Positions 29,569-37,993 of a stretch of DNA of 64,000 nucleotides are shown in pieces. Each line of letters begins with the position of its first letter. The first letter of the stretch is position 1. The position numbers were made by a program, and so were the translations under genes. Source of the stretch: Bog-473 sp963742035 (GTDB taxonomy: Bacteria > Actinomycetota > Acidimicrobiia > Acidimicrobiales > RAAP-2); assembly GCA_963742035.1 (NCBI GenBank), contig CAVUKH010000015.1:1-64000 (forward strand). The letters run 5' to 3'. A model generated the notes under the pieces. That model worked only from the letters and a program-made list of their open reading frames with translations. It was not told the DNA's origin and ran no database searches.

Positions 29569-29814
29569 CTAGATGGAGTGGTAACGCTCAGCTGCTGATC
29601 GGCGAAGGCGGTGTCCCGGCAATCCGATGACCAGTGCGGAACCGAGCAATGTGAGGACAAGCGTCCAGTGGGTGTCACCGTGAGCAGCGTCCAGCGTCAT
29701 GCCTAGAACTACGCCTCCGATCACTGCCAGCAACACGGCTGCAATCATCATGACGGTTCCCAGGCGGTATCGAGATCCAGCTCCTTGCCAGTCTACCAAG
29801 TCTGGTCGCCTCAC
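29569..29814 (-). CDS. Small two-span membrane protein (copy 1 of a tandem duplication)
   Basis: An 81-residue protein with two membrane segments, LGTVMMIAAVLLAVIGGVVLG and WTLVLTLLGSALVIGLPG (residues about 18-38 and 50-67). A short periplasmic-type loop TLDAAHGDTH lies between them, and the ends are basic. The family is not recognised. It differs from the next copy by a single residue (His instead of Asn after GLPG). As a pair of identical membrane proteins with a gene-dosage increase, a toxin-like or transport-modifying role can be imagined but is not shown. Confidence 0.6.
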   Translation of the reverse strand: MRRPDLVDWQGAGSRYRLGTVMMIAAVLLAVIGGVVLGMTLDAAHGDTHWTLVLTLLGSALVIGLPGHRLRRSAAERYHSI

Positions 29815-29901
29815 CGAGCCAGTAAATCACTGGAGCATTGGTGGTGCCTGCGAACGACCAGATAGGGCCCCTGTCCCGGGGTTATGGGACGCCGCTGCGA
29901 G

Positions 29902-30147
29902 CTAGATGGAGTGGTAACGCTCAGCTGCTGATCGGCGAAGGCGGTTTCCCGGCAATCCGATGACCAGTGCGGAACCGAGCAATGTGAGGACAAGCGTCCA
30001 GTGGGTGTCACCGTGAGCAGCGTCCAGCGTCATGCCTAGAACTACGCCTCCGATCACTGCCAGCAACACGGCTGCAATCATCATGACGGTTCCCAGGCGG
30101 TATCGAGATCCAGCTCCTTGCCAGTCTACCAAGTCTGGTCGCCTCAC
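29902..30147 (-). CDS. Small two-span membrane protein (copy 2 of a tandem duplication)
   Basis: This is the second copy, identical to the 29569-29814 protein except for Asn in GLPGNRLRR. It has the same two membrane spans and basic termini. Both copies read in the same direction and have the same upstream 80 bp, so both should be expressed. The near-identity points to a recent duplication or to a collapsed/expanded repeat in the assembly. Confidence 0.6.
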   Translation of the reverse strand: MRRPDLVDWQGAGSRYRLGTVMMIAAVLLAVIGGVVLGMTLDAAHGDTHWTLVLTLLGSALVIGLPGNRLRRSAAERYHSI

Positions 30148-30271
30148 CGAGCCAGTAAATCACTGGAGCATTGGTGGTGCCTGCGAACGACCAGATAGGG
30201 CCCCTCTCCCGGTGGTCGGGGACGGTCCGGACTGCTTAGGGTGACCCTCCGGGCAGCCGATACTCCAGATC

Positions 30272-30502
30272 ATGGGCAATCCGGCATTGCTGGCTACGGC
30301 AAACCACGGGGTGGGTTCGGTCCTACTGGGGATCCTGTTGTTCGGCCTGGGGGTCATCCTGGCTGGTGACGTGTGGGGAGCGGCAACTGGCTTCAAGAAC
30401 CTTCAGGGCAGGTTCTATTCAGGCCCGTTGTGGGCCTATCGAAGCATCGGCCTCGTTGGCGTGGTGGGCGGAATAGTCATCATCGTCGCTGCCCTGACGT
30501 AG
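30272..30502 (+). CDS. Small membrane protein of the tRNA-Cys element
   Basis: A 76-residue protein with two hydrophobic segments, residues about 12-34 (GSVLLGILLFGLGVILAG) and 54-75 (SIGLVGVVGGIVIIVAALT). A short loop with GFKNLQGRFYSGPLW sits between them. It is divergent from the duplicated genes. No family is recognised. The start ATG 30272 is the only one that keeps the first span intact. Weak ribosome-binding site; the call rests on the clear two-span pattern. Confidence 0.5.
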   Translation: MGNPALLATANHGVGSVLLGILLFGLGVILAGDVWGAATGFKNLQGRFYSGPLWAYRSIGLVGVVGGIVIIVAALT

Positions 30503-30606
30503 AGCGGGTTGGAAGTTGTCCACACGCCCGGATGTGCCGAAGTGGGTCGCCTATCGGTGGTCGGGGGCACTATCGGAACGCCAGTGGTCCCTCGTAGGCT
30601 TGTCGC

Positions 30607-30945
30607 ATGGCCGACATCAAGTTGCGGTGCAGCTTGCGGTACGCAAAGGAGCACGGCTCACCGTCGGTGATCGTGGGTTGGCCCTTTGCCTCGATGACGA
30701 TCGCTGACGACTATCTCACGTTCGCATCAGGCCGCCTGGTGCCGGGACGCAAGCAGTGGCAAGTCAGCAGACTGGACATTCAGCGGATCGAACCCACGCA
30801 GAGAGGCATTCGGCTCTATGCCGCAGGCTTCGACGACCCGTGGGTCGTGGCATCTCTCCTCAAGAGGCGCTTCCTCGCCAAGCTGCGGGAGGGCGGCATC
30901 GAGCCGATCGGTCCGGTGGTTCCAAGCACTTGGACGAACATCTGA
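30607..30945 (+). CDS. Hypothetical small protein, PH-like fold possible
   Basis: A 112-residue soluble protein: SVIVGWPFASMTIADDYLTF, then SRLDIQRIEPTQRGIRLYA, then a C-terminal helix with ASLLKRRFLAKLREGGIEP. The alternation of strands with 'DIQRIEPTQRGI' and a single C-terminal helix resembles the small bacterial PH-domain (bPH) proteins in which a strand pair reads 'V..I....+GI'. This is only a fold guess. It lies 105 bp after the small membrane protein gene on the same strand. Confidence 0.5.
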   Translation: MADIKLRCSLRYAKEHGSPSVIVGWPFASMTIADDYLTFASGRLVPGRKQWQVSRLDIQRIEPTQRGIRLYAAGFDDPWVVASLLKRRFLAKLREGGIEPIGPVVPSTWTNI

Positions 30946-31000
30946 CCGTGGCATAAGTGCCGGTATGGGGCAGTCCCGAGACCCGGCAACAAGCAGCGGT

Positions 31001-31225
31001 CAAGGGCGGCCGAAGGCCGGCGGAGCGAACCCTTGAGGGCTGCGTTCGACACTCGTTCCGGAGTCTCACAATGGCGTTGGCCGGTCGCTAAGCGGCCGGC
31101 CTGGAAGCGCCTCAGATCCTCCTCGGTTCCTTTGGAACCTTGCAGACCGATACTCGGGCATCGAGGGCCCCAGAGAGGGGCCGAAGGCCCCGACCGCCCA
31201 CTGAGCCGGCGGCGGAGCCGCCGGC
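31001..31225. repeat. Three GAA/GGA-loop hairpins upstream of the excisionase gene
   Basis: In the gene-free stretch 30946-31575 there are three compact inverted repeats. CGGCC-GAA-GGCCG (31007-31019) sits inside an outer CAAGGG (31001-31006) / CCCTTG (31030-31035). GGGGCC-GAA-GGCCCC lies at 31177-31191 and GCCGGCGGC-GGA-GCCGCCGGC at 31205-31225. Similar loops suggest a common origin or function, such as transcription barriers for the element or recombination-accessory sites. The remaining sequence up to the excisionase gene holds no gene. Confidence 0.45.
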
Positions 31226-31575
31226 GATGGCATGGCGGCTTGAAACAGTAAAGAAAAACTGCGACATCTTCTGTTCACTGGCGTTCAAGAATCCGCTGAA
31301 TTGTCCTCACCGTCACCCTGCACTCACCCCCGACTCTCGAGGCCGAGATTCCCAGAGATTCCTCCAGGCCGACACGAATGCCATTTCAGTTGGTCTGCGT
31401 TTTTCCGTTCCTGCGTCGCAACCTCGTGGCATTCTTCAGCAGACGATTTGGATCCCAATTCCTGCCACATTTCTCCCCGCCTGCCAATCCGTTGAGCAGG
31501 ATGTTGTCCGGTTTCGCATTTTCCGGCGGCCTATATAAGTAGGGAGGGTGTTCCTTCCGAGAAGGAGGCTCAGAG

Positions 31576-31806
31576 ATGGACAGGGAAACGCGAACGGACC
31601 GAGTTGCCAATGATGTTGCTGGCCCGATCACCCCGTTGCTGCTGACTCCCGAACAGGCGGCCGCCTCGCTGGGCATCTGCCGCACGAGGGTGTACCAGTT
31701 GATGAGCTCCGGGCGGCTGGAGTCAGTGCAGATCGGGACGAGCCGCCGGATCGCGATGGCGGCGCTCGAGGAGTTCGTGCAGCGGTTGCGCACTTCTGCG
31801 GCGTGA
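31576..31806 (+). CDS. xis: Excisionase-type helix-turn-helix protein
   Basis: A 76-residue DNA-binding protein with a winged helix-turn-helix: LLTPEQAAASLGICRTRVYQLM, then SGRLESVQIGTSRRI and a last helix AALEEFVQRL. This is the MerR-like 'excisionase family' that directs a tyrosine integrase towards excision and represses its own promoter. AAGGAGG lies 9 bases before ATG 31576, and a TATATAA box sits about 45 bp upstream. It lies 92 bp before the integrase gene, as usual for xis-int pairs of actinobacterial elements. Confidence 0.85.
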   Translation: MDRETRTDRVANDVAGPITPLLLTPEQAAASLGICRTRVYQLMSSGRLESVQIGTSRRIAMAALEEFVQRLRTSAA

Positions 31807-31898
31807 GAGATCGAAAGAAGCCTCTCAGAGCGCGTTGGCGGGCGACCGTTCATTGTTGATGCCACACCAAAGCCCCGTACTGAATCGAGAAGGTTGAG

Positions 31899-33005
31899 AT
31901 GTCCAGTATCCGAGTCCGTGAGACGTCCTACGGTCCCCGCTACGACGTTCGGTACCGCTCGAACGGCCAGCAGTCGACCAAGACCTTCCGGTCCCGCTCG
32001 GACGCCGCAGCCTTCAAGCGAAAGATCGACGGCGACGAGCTGGCCGGACTGGTCACCAACCGGAGAGGCGGCGAGCGGCTGTTTGGCGACTACGCGGATG
32101 CCTGGCTCAAACACCGATTGGTCAAGGGACGCCCGCTCACGCCGGCCACCCTGCACGGCTATAGCGGACTGCTGCGACGACACCTCAAGCCTGCTTTCGG
32201 AAACACGAAGCTTCGGCAGATCACACCCGAGCGGGTACGCGTCTGGCACAGCGAACTGCGCGGTGCGACGCCCGACCAAGCCGCCAAGGCCTACCGGCTC
32301 CTCCGGGCGATCCTGAATACTGCTGTTGCGGACGAACTCTTGGGCCGAAACCCCTGCACCATTCGAGGAGGTGGCACCGAGACCGCCCGAGAACGACCCA
32401 TGCTCGAGACAGCGACCGTCCTCAGCTTGGCCAATCGCATGGCGCCGCGGCTGCGGTGCCTCGTGCTCCTCGGCGGCTTTGCCGGCCTCCGCACGGGCGA
32501 GCTGCTCGGGCTCCAGCGTCACGACATCGATCCTCTCCATCGCACCGTGAGCGTCGTCAGACAGGCGCATGAGGTGACCGGACAAGGCCGAATCTTGACG
32601 CCCCCGAAGTCGGAGGCGGGCCGACGCACCATCGTGCTGCCGGCCTTCGTACTCGAGGCCCTCAAGGACCACCTGCGGGATCACGTCGCTGCGGCTCCGG
32701 ATGCCCCCGTCTTCACCCGCTCCACCGGCCTTCCACTGCGACGACAGGATCTGTCCCACGCCTGGACTGAAGTCTGCATTGAGCTCGGTCTCGAGGGCAT
32801 CCGGGTCCACGACCTCCGCCATCATGCGGCCACCGTGATTGCCCGCAATCCCGACGTCACGCTGCGCGAACTCATGGCCACCATCGGCCATTCTTCGCAC
32901 GTTGCTGCGCTCCGATACCAGCACTCCACCGCCGAACGAAGCCGGGCCATCGCCGACTACCTCGACGGCGTGATCACCGCAGCTCGCGACACCTCCGGGA
33001 CATAG
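31899..33005 (+). CDS. int: Tyrosine site-specific integrase
   Basis: A 368-residue tyrosine recombinase. The N-terminal arm-binding domain (YDVRYRSNGQQSTKTF) is followed by the SAM-like core-binding domain (residues about 61-155). The catalytic domain holds Arg198 in GFAGLRTGELLG, Lys in TPPKSEAGRRTI, HDLRHH (His304, Arg307), GHSS (His331) and the nucleophile Tyr340 in LRYQHST. All six residues are present, so the enzyme should be active. It ends about 100 bp before the 3' end of tRNA-Cys, the expected position of its attachment site. Confidence 0.95.
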   Translation: MSSIRVRETSYGPRYDVRYRSNGQQSTKTFRSRSDAAAFKRKIDGDELAGLVTNRRGGERLFGDYADAWLKHRLVKGRPLTPATLHGYSGLLRRHLKPAFGNTKLRQITPERVRVWHSELRGATPDQAAKAYRLLRAILNTAVADELLGRNPCTIRGGGTETARERPMLETATVLSLANRMAPRLRCLVLLGGFAGLRTGELLGLQRHDIDPLHRTVSVVRQAHEVTGQGRILTPPKSEAGRRTIVLPAFVLEALKDHLRDHVAAAPDAPVFTRSTGLPLRRQDLSHAWTEVCIELGLEGIRVHDLRHHAATVIARNPDVTLRELMATIGHSSHVAALRYQHSTAERSRAIADYLDGVITAARDTSGT

Positions 33006-33108
33006 ACACCGGTCTAAGCCACCGAGGCGTGTGGCATGGGCGTGGCATGCGCTCGATCCGCAGTAAGGGCGTCAATCGCCCGCAGGGTCTGCTACCAGGC
33101 ACAACAAC

Positions 33109-33183
33109 TGGAGGCGGCGGCCGGAATCGAACCCCGGTAAAGGGCTTTGCAGGCCCCTGCCTAAACCACTCGGCCACGCCGCC
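33109..33183 (-). tRNA. tRNA-Cys (GCA), with an irregular T stem
   Basis: The acceptor GGCGGCG/CGCCGCC, the D arm and the anticodon stem GGGGC/GCCCT with loop CTGCAAA (anticodon GCA, cysteine) are sound, and TCCA is encoded at the 3' end. The T stem is not: CGGGG must pair with CCGGC around TTCGATT, giving only two good pairs. Recombination with the integrated element may have replaced the 3' strand. The 3' end borders the element. Confidence 0.85.
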
Positions 33184-33276
33184 GTCGTACGCATCCGTAG
33201 CGGGCGGCCAGCCTAACGTCCTGCGTTCCCCGCCCCCGGCCCCGCTGCCGACGGGATTCCGGGCCGGGCCGTCGCC

Positions 33277-33447
33277 CTAATGCCGAAAACGGGAGACCAC
33301 CCAGAACACGGCCGCGATGAGGGCAATCACCACCGCAATCTTTACGAAGAAGAAGATGATCCCGGCCACGCTGCTCAGGATCCAGAAAGCCACGATGATC
33401 CCGACGACACCCACGGCCGTCATGGCGACGGCGTGGGTGAAGGTCAT
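33277..33447 (-). CDS. Small single- or double-span membrane protein
   Basis: A 56-residue, very hydrophobic protein, from ATG 33447 (MTFTHAVAMTAVGVVG) to the C-terminal basic end SRFRH. The membrane segment(s) cover residues about 7-48, with a single Lys in FFFVKIAVVIALIA. The ATG is preferred over GTG 33486 because GGGAGGG lies ten bases upstream only of the former. It is divergent from glnD. Small hydrophobic proteins of this shape are frequent in actinobacteria without assigned function. Confidence 0.5.
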   Translation of the reverse strand: MTFTHAVAMTAVGVVGIIVAFWILSSVAGIIFFFVKIAVVIALIAAVFWVVSRFRH

Positions 33448-33509
33448 GGGCGTCTTGCCCTCCCTGGGTTCCACGTCTTTGCTCACAGACCCAATGCTAC
33501 GTTCCCGCC

Positions 33510-35865
33510 ATGGTCGCCGAGACGTCACTGCGTGACCGGCGCAGCCAACTCCTGGCCCAGCCCGGGCTGCGGGGGGAGGAATTCTGCCGGCGGTATGCGG
33601 CCGAAGCCGACGCCTGGCTCTCCGGCCTGGCCGAACGGGCCGCCGGCGACGCCAAGCGGCACCTGGCTCTCGTCGCCGTCGGTGGGTACGGCCGGGGCTC
33701 GCTCTGCCCGTTCAGCGACCTCGATGTCGTGCTCGTCCACAACGGCCACCGGGATATCAAGAAGGTCGCCGACGCCATCTGGTACCCGGTCTGGGACGAA
33801 GGCGTCCACCTCGACCACTCCGTCCGCCGGCCCTCCGAGGTCCTCGAGCGCGGCGTCCGAGGACGTGCGCGTGGCGCTCGGGCTGCTCGACGGGCGCCTG
33901 GTGTGGGGCGAGCCCAAGGTCGCCGAGCCCCTGCTCCAGAAGGCCCGCGCCGCCTGGCGGGACCGACTCGGCGCGCCCTACCTGCCGCTGCTCCGTCAGC
34001 AGATGGCCGAACGCCGGTCCACCGCCGGGGATGTGGCGTTCCTCTTGGAGCCCGACCTCAAGGAGAGCCATGGAGGGCTGCGCGACGTCAGCGTGCTCCG
34101 TGCCATCTCCGCCTTCGCGCCTCTCCTCGCCGAGTATGCCGACCTGGCGTCATTGGCGAGCGCGACAGCACTGCTCACTGACATCCGGGTGGAGCTCCAC
34201 CGCCTGGCCCAACGCGAGCACGACAAGCTCCTGCTGCAAGACCAGGACCAGGTGGCATCGGCGCTCGGGTTCGACGACGCGGACGCCCTCATGTTCTCCG
34301 TGTCGACGGCGGGTCGGCAGATCGCCTGGGTCAGTGACGACGTCTGGCGGCGGCAGCGGCTGTGGGACCCGACCCCGCCGCCCAAGCGGCGCTTCCGCCG
34401 CAACGTTGCCGGTGGCGCAATCCCAATTGCAACTGCTGATCTCGGGCCCGACATGGTCGAGGTCGATGGCGAAATTGCCCTGACGTCGTTCGCCCCGGTC
34501 TCCGACGACGCCTCGCTGCCATTGCGGCTGGCGACCACCGCGGCCACATGGGACCGGCCGATCGCCAAGGGCTCGCTGCACCGATTGGCCGACCGCATGC
34601 CAGCACCCGGCGACCCGTGGACGGGCGAGACGCGCCAGGCCTTCGTGGCGCTGCTCGGACTGGGACGCCCCGCCATTGACAAGATCGAGTCGCTCGACCA
34701 ACACGGCCTGCTGGTGCGGCTCATCCCGGAGTGGGCTGCTGTCCGCAACAAACCCCAGCGCAACGCCTACCACACCTACACAGTGGACCGTCACCTGCTG
34801 GAAGCCGTCGCGCTCGCCGCCGAGCTCACCGACAGCGTCGAGCGGCCCGACCTGCTCCTCGTCGGTACCCTTCTCCACGACATCGGGAAGGGATTCCCAG
34901 GCGATCACACCACTGTCGGCATGGAGGTGGTCGATCACATCGCCACGCGCATGGGATTCGCGCTGACCGATGTGGCCGTGCTGGTCGACCTCGTACGCCA
35001 CCATCTCCTGCTGCCCGACACGGCGACCCGGCGCGATCTCGACGATCCCACGACGATTGCCCGCGTCGCGCAGGCTGCCGGCAACCGGCTGACGCTGCAC
35101 CTGCTGGCCGCCTTGACCGAGGCAGACAGCAGGGCGACCGGCCCGTCGGCCTGGGGGGCCTGGAAAGCAGGCCTCGTGGCCGAGCTCGTCACGCGCACAG
35201 ACCGCGTGCTGCAAGGACAGACGGAGCCTGCCGCCCCGGACCGACTCGTGGCGGCAAACCAAGAACTCATGGCCGAGGTACGCGCCTCGGGCCTTCCCTC
35301 GGTCTCGCTCCGACCACCCAACGTCATCGTCGCCGCGCCCGATCGCCCCGGACTGTTCTCCTCTGTCGCCGGCGCCCTCGCTCTGAACGGCATGGACGTG
35401 CGGGCCGCCAACGTCAGCGGCGAGAACGGCGTGGCGGTCGAGGTGTTCACCGTCGAGGTTGCCCGTGGGACGTGGCCCGACACGGCGAAGTTGCGCGAAG
35501 ACCTGACCGCGGTGCTGTCGGACCGCCTGGCCCTCGGCGAGCGGCTCTCCGAGCGCGAGCGCATCTATCCACGCCGCCGCGGCTCCGCCGCTCATCTCCC
35601 CGCAACCGACGTCAGCGTCGACAACGAGGCATCGGCGTCCGCCACCGTTCTGGAGGTCCGCGCTCCCGACGAGATCGGCCTGCTGCACCGCATCACCCGG
35701 GTGCTCTTCGATGCGGACCTCGACGTCGTGTCAGCCCGAGCGTCCACTCTCGGCGAAATGGTCGTTGACGCTTTCTACGTGAGGGAGTCGGGGGGATCCA
35801 AGGTGACCGATGCCAGCCGGCTCTCAGAAATCACGCAGCAAATTGGGGCCGAATTGGGCCTTTAG
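33510..35865 (+). CDS. glnD: [Protein-PII] uridylyltransferase GlnD, with one +1 frameshift
   Basis: GlnD reads the glutamine level and modifies the PII protein to control nitrogen metabolism. GTG/ATG 33510 starts the nucleotidyltransferase domain with AVGGYGRGSLCPFSDLDVVL. The frame shifts near 33849, where GTC CTC GAG C GCG GCG TCC carries one extra base. The rest continues with ASEDVRVALGLLDGRLVWG, the HD domain VGTLLHDIGKGFPGDHT, and two ACT domains (VAAPDRPGLFSSVAGAL and VRAPDEIGLLHRITRVLF). Apart from the insertion all domains are complete, so error or a recent mutation is likely. It is followed by the L,D-transpeptidase gene 21 bp away. Confidence 0.9.
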
Positions 35866-35886
35866 ACCCACATATTCCCCGGTAGA

Positions 35887-37026
35887 ATGCCTGCTGCTGT
35901 GTCTGGCGAACATGCGCGCACCAGGAGCGGTCCGCGGCGGTGGCTTGTTGTCACCGTGGGCGTCGTCGCGCTCGCCATCGCCGCCGGTGGCTTCGTCGCT
36001 GTCGACCGGTTGCACAGCAACCAGGCCGCCGCCACGTCGGCTGCCCCGCCACGGCCCCTCACCGTGACGTCCGTCTCGCCCACAGGTGCCAATGTCGCGG
36101 GGGGCTCGACGGTGACCGTGCAGTTCTCCACCAGCCTCGCTCCGGGTAGCCCCATGCCGACACTCAACCCACCGGTCCCCGGCTCGTGGGCGGTGTTGTC
36201 GCCATCGTTGCTCGAGTACCAGGCGAGCGGGCCGCTCGTGCCCGGTGCCACCGAAACGGTGACCGTTCCCGGCGGGACGTCGGGCGTCGTGGGCTCGGAG
36301 GGCCAGCGCCTGGCCCAGTCGGTCACCTCGCAGTTCTCTGTGGCGCCTGGTTCCGTCCTGCGCCTGCAGCAGCTCTTGGCGGAGCTCGGCTATCTCCCGT
36401 TGACGTTCACACCGGCATCGCCGTTGACGTCGCCGACGCAGGAGGGCAACGACCAGGTGGGGTCGTTCAGCTGGCGCTGGCCGAACCAGCCGCTCGCGCT
36501 CGAGACGTTGTGGACGCCGGGCACCAACAACGTGATCACGCAGGGCGCCGTCATGAACTTCGAGTCTCAGAATGGCCTGAAGACCGACGGCGTTGCCGGG
36601 CCTGAGGTATGGACAGACCTTCTGGCTGACGTACAGAGCGGGAAGGGCGACGCCTTGTCGTGGGATTACGTCCTCGTGAGCCAGTCGCTGCCCGAGACGG
36701 CCACCGTCTACAAGGACGGGGTTCCCGTCTACAGCACCCCGGTCAACACCGGGGTAGCGGGAGCCAGCACCGCCAACGGCACGTGGCCGGTCTACGCCCG
36801 CTACACGGTGACCACGATGTCTGGCACCAACCCGGATGGCTCCCACTACGTCGATCCTGGTATTCAGTGGGTGAGCTACTTCAACGGCGGGGACGCCCTG
36901 CACGGCTTCGTGCGGGCCCGTTACGGGTTCCCACAGAGCGATGGCTGCGTCGAGATGCCGGTCGCCAATGCGCAGACCGTGTTCCCGCTGACCCCGCTCG
37001 GCACCCTGGTCACCGTCCAGCCCTAG
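35887..37026 (+). CDS. L,D-transpeptidase with peptidoglycan-binding domain
   Basis: A 379-residue cell-wall cross-linking enzyme. A transmembrane anchor (residues about 19-38) is followed by an Ig-like domain (TVTSVSPTGANVAGGSTVTV), a peptidoglycan-binding-like repeat (LRLQQLLAELGYLP ... GAVMNFESQNGLKTDGVAGP) and the YkuD catalytic domain. The active-site motif is HGFVRARYGFPQSDGCVEMP, with the catalytic Cys in S-D-G-C and the His at its start. It makes 3-3 or protein-anchoring cross-links in peptidoglycan. The sortase gene follows 48 bp later, a plausible cell-envelope pair. Confidence 0.92.
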   Translation: MPAAVSGEHARTRSGPRRWLVVTVGVVALAIAAGGFVAVDRLHSNQAAATSAAPPRPLTVTSVSPTGANVAGGSTVTVQFSTSLAPGSPMPTLNPPVPGSWAVLSPSLLEYQASGPLVPGATETVTVPGGTSGVVGSEGQRLAQSVTSQFSVAPGSVLRLQQLLAELGYLPLTFTPASPLTSPTQEGNDQVGSFSWRWPNQPLALETLWTPGTNNVITQGAVMNFESQNGLKTDGVAGPEVWTDLLADVQSGKGDALSWDYVLVSQSLPETATVYKDGVPVYSTPVNTGVAGASTANGTWPVYARYTVTTMSGTNPDGSHYVDPGIQWVSYFNGGDALHGFVRARYGFPQSDGCVEMPVANAQTVFPLTPLGTLVTVQP

Positions 37027-37074
37027 GAGCGGGCGACCCGAGGCGCGGCCTCAGTCCGCTCTAATCTCTCTGCG

Positions 37075-37989
37075 ATGTCTACGTTGCGACGGGTCGTCGA
37101 CATCTTGGGGCGGGTCCTGATCGGCGTCGGAGTCCTGGTGCTCCTGTTCACGGCATACCAAATCTGGGGCACCTCCGTGCAGGAGGCACACACGCAGTCC
37201 GGTCTACGCAACCAGCTGGTGCAAGAGTCCAACAACGACGCCGTCCGCCATGCGCTGACGCAGGCGTCCACGCCCGACCGGCTGCCGACGGGGCCTCCCG
37301 TGGCCGCTCCCGCCACGTCCGCGCCAGCCGAGGGGGAGCCCATCGGCGACATCCGGATCCCGGTCATCGGCATCAACCAAGTGGTGGTCGAGGGAACCAA
37401 CACGCCCGACCTTCGGAAGGGCCCGGGTCACTACACCGGCACGCCACTGCCCGGTCAGCCCGGGAACGCCGCCATCGCAGGCCACCGCACCACCTATGGC
37501 CATCCCTTCTACAACCTCGACTCGGTCAAGGTAGGGGACCCGATCGTCCTCACCACCCTGCAGGGCATCTTCGTCTACGACGCGACGAGGAGCTTCGTGG
37601 TGTCGCCCAGCGACACGACCGTGGTCGACAACGTCATCGCCAATCAGCTCACGCTCACGACCTGTAATCCGCGTTTCAGCGCCAGCACCCGGCTCGTCGT
37701 CCAGGCCAGGCTGGCCCATTCCCAGCTGTTCGCCCAATCCGCCCTCCCCGTGCACAAGGTCCACACGGCCCCCAAAAGTCAGAGCCTGGCCGGCAACTCC
37801 GACGTTTCGCTCACGGACGCGTTGTTCTGGGGATTCGTGACCGCGCTCGTCATCACCGCCATCTTCCTCGCCGCCTGGCGGTTCCGGCGTCAACGCTGGG
37901 TGATTTACGGGGTCGGGGCGGTGGGCACGCTCGTGTTGCTGTGGTTCTTCTTCGGAGCCGTCAGCCCGCTCCTCCCCGCCAGCTTCTAG
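37075..37989 (+). CDS. Class E-type sortase
   Basis: A 304-residue transpeptidase with an N-terminal membrane span (residues about 8-28), and a second C-terminal span (near residues 255-300, LVITAIFLAAWRF). The catalytic triad is visible: His in AIAGHRTTYGHPF, Cys in LTLTTCNPRF and Arg in SASTRLVV. The TLTTC context with two membrane segments fits actinobacterial class E/F sortases that attach proteins carrying LAxTG-like signals to the wall. It follows the L,D-transpeptidase gene and ends 4 bp before the next start. Confidence 0.92.
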   Translation: MSTLRRVVDILGRVLIGVGVLVLLFTAYQIWGTSVQEAHTQSGLRNQLVQESNNDAVRHALTQASTPDRLPTGPPVAAPATSAPAEGEPIGDIRIPVIGINQVVVEGTNTPDLRKGPGHYTGTPLPGQPGNAAIAGHRTTYGHPFYNLDSVKVGDPIVLTTLQGIFVYDATRSFVVSPSDTTVVDNVIANQLTLTTCNPRFSASTRLVVQARLAHSQLFAQSALPVHKVHTAPKSQSLAGNSDVSLTDALFWGFVTALVITAIFLAAWRFRRQRWVIYGVGAVGTLVLLWFFFGAVSPLLPASF

Positions 37990-37993
37990 CCGC

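Larger units (their letters stand above)
29543..30208. repeat. 333-bp tandem direct duplication
   Basis: Unit 1 (29543-29875) and unit 2 (29876-30208) are nearly identical, beginning CCGGGGTTATGGGACGCC and ending in GATAGGGCCCCT plus a few bases. The only internal difference I noticed is g at 29610 against t at 29943, changing His to Asn in the encoded protein, plus a change close to the end of the unit. Each unit carries one complete 81-codon gene and its upstream region, so the duplication is recent. Confidence 0.9.
28750..33152. mobile_element. Small integrative element inserted at tRNA-Cys
   Basis: The left limit is an imperfect copy of the 3' half of tRNA-Cys (28750-28791), the right limit the tRNA-Cys gene itself (shared part 33109-33152). 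Between them lie an excisionase and a tyrosine integrase next to the tRNA, four kinds of small unknown or membrane proteins, and a tandem duplication. No replication, transfer or capsid gene is present, so it is either a satellite mobilised by another element or a reduced island. Confidence 0.75.

Noticed and set aside
29543..30208. Possible CRISPR or other repeat array
   Set aside because: Only two units of 333 bp, each with a gene; no short repeats and spacers.
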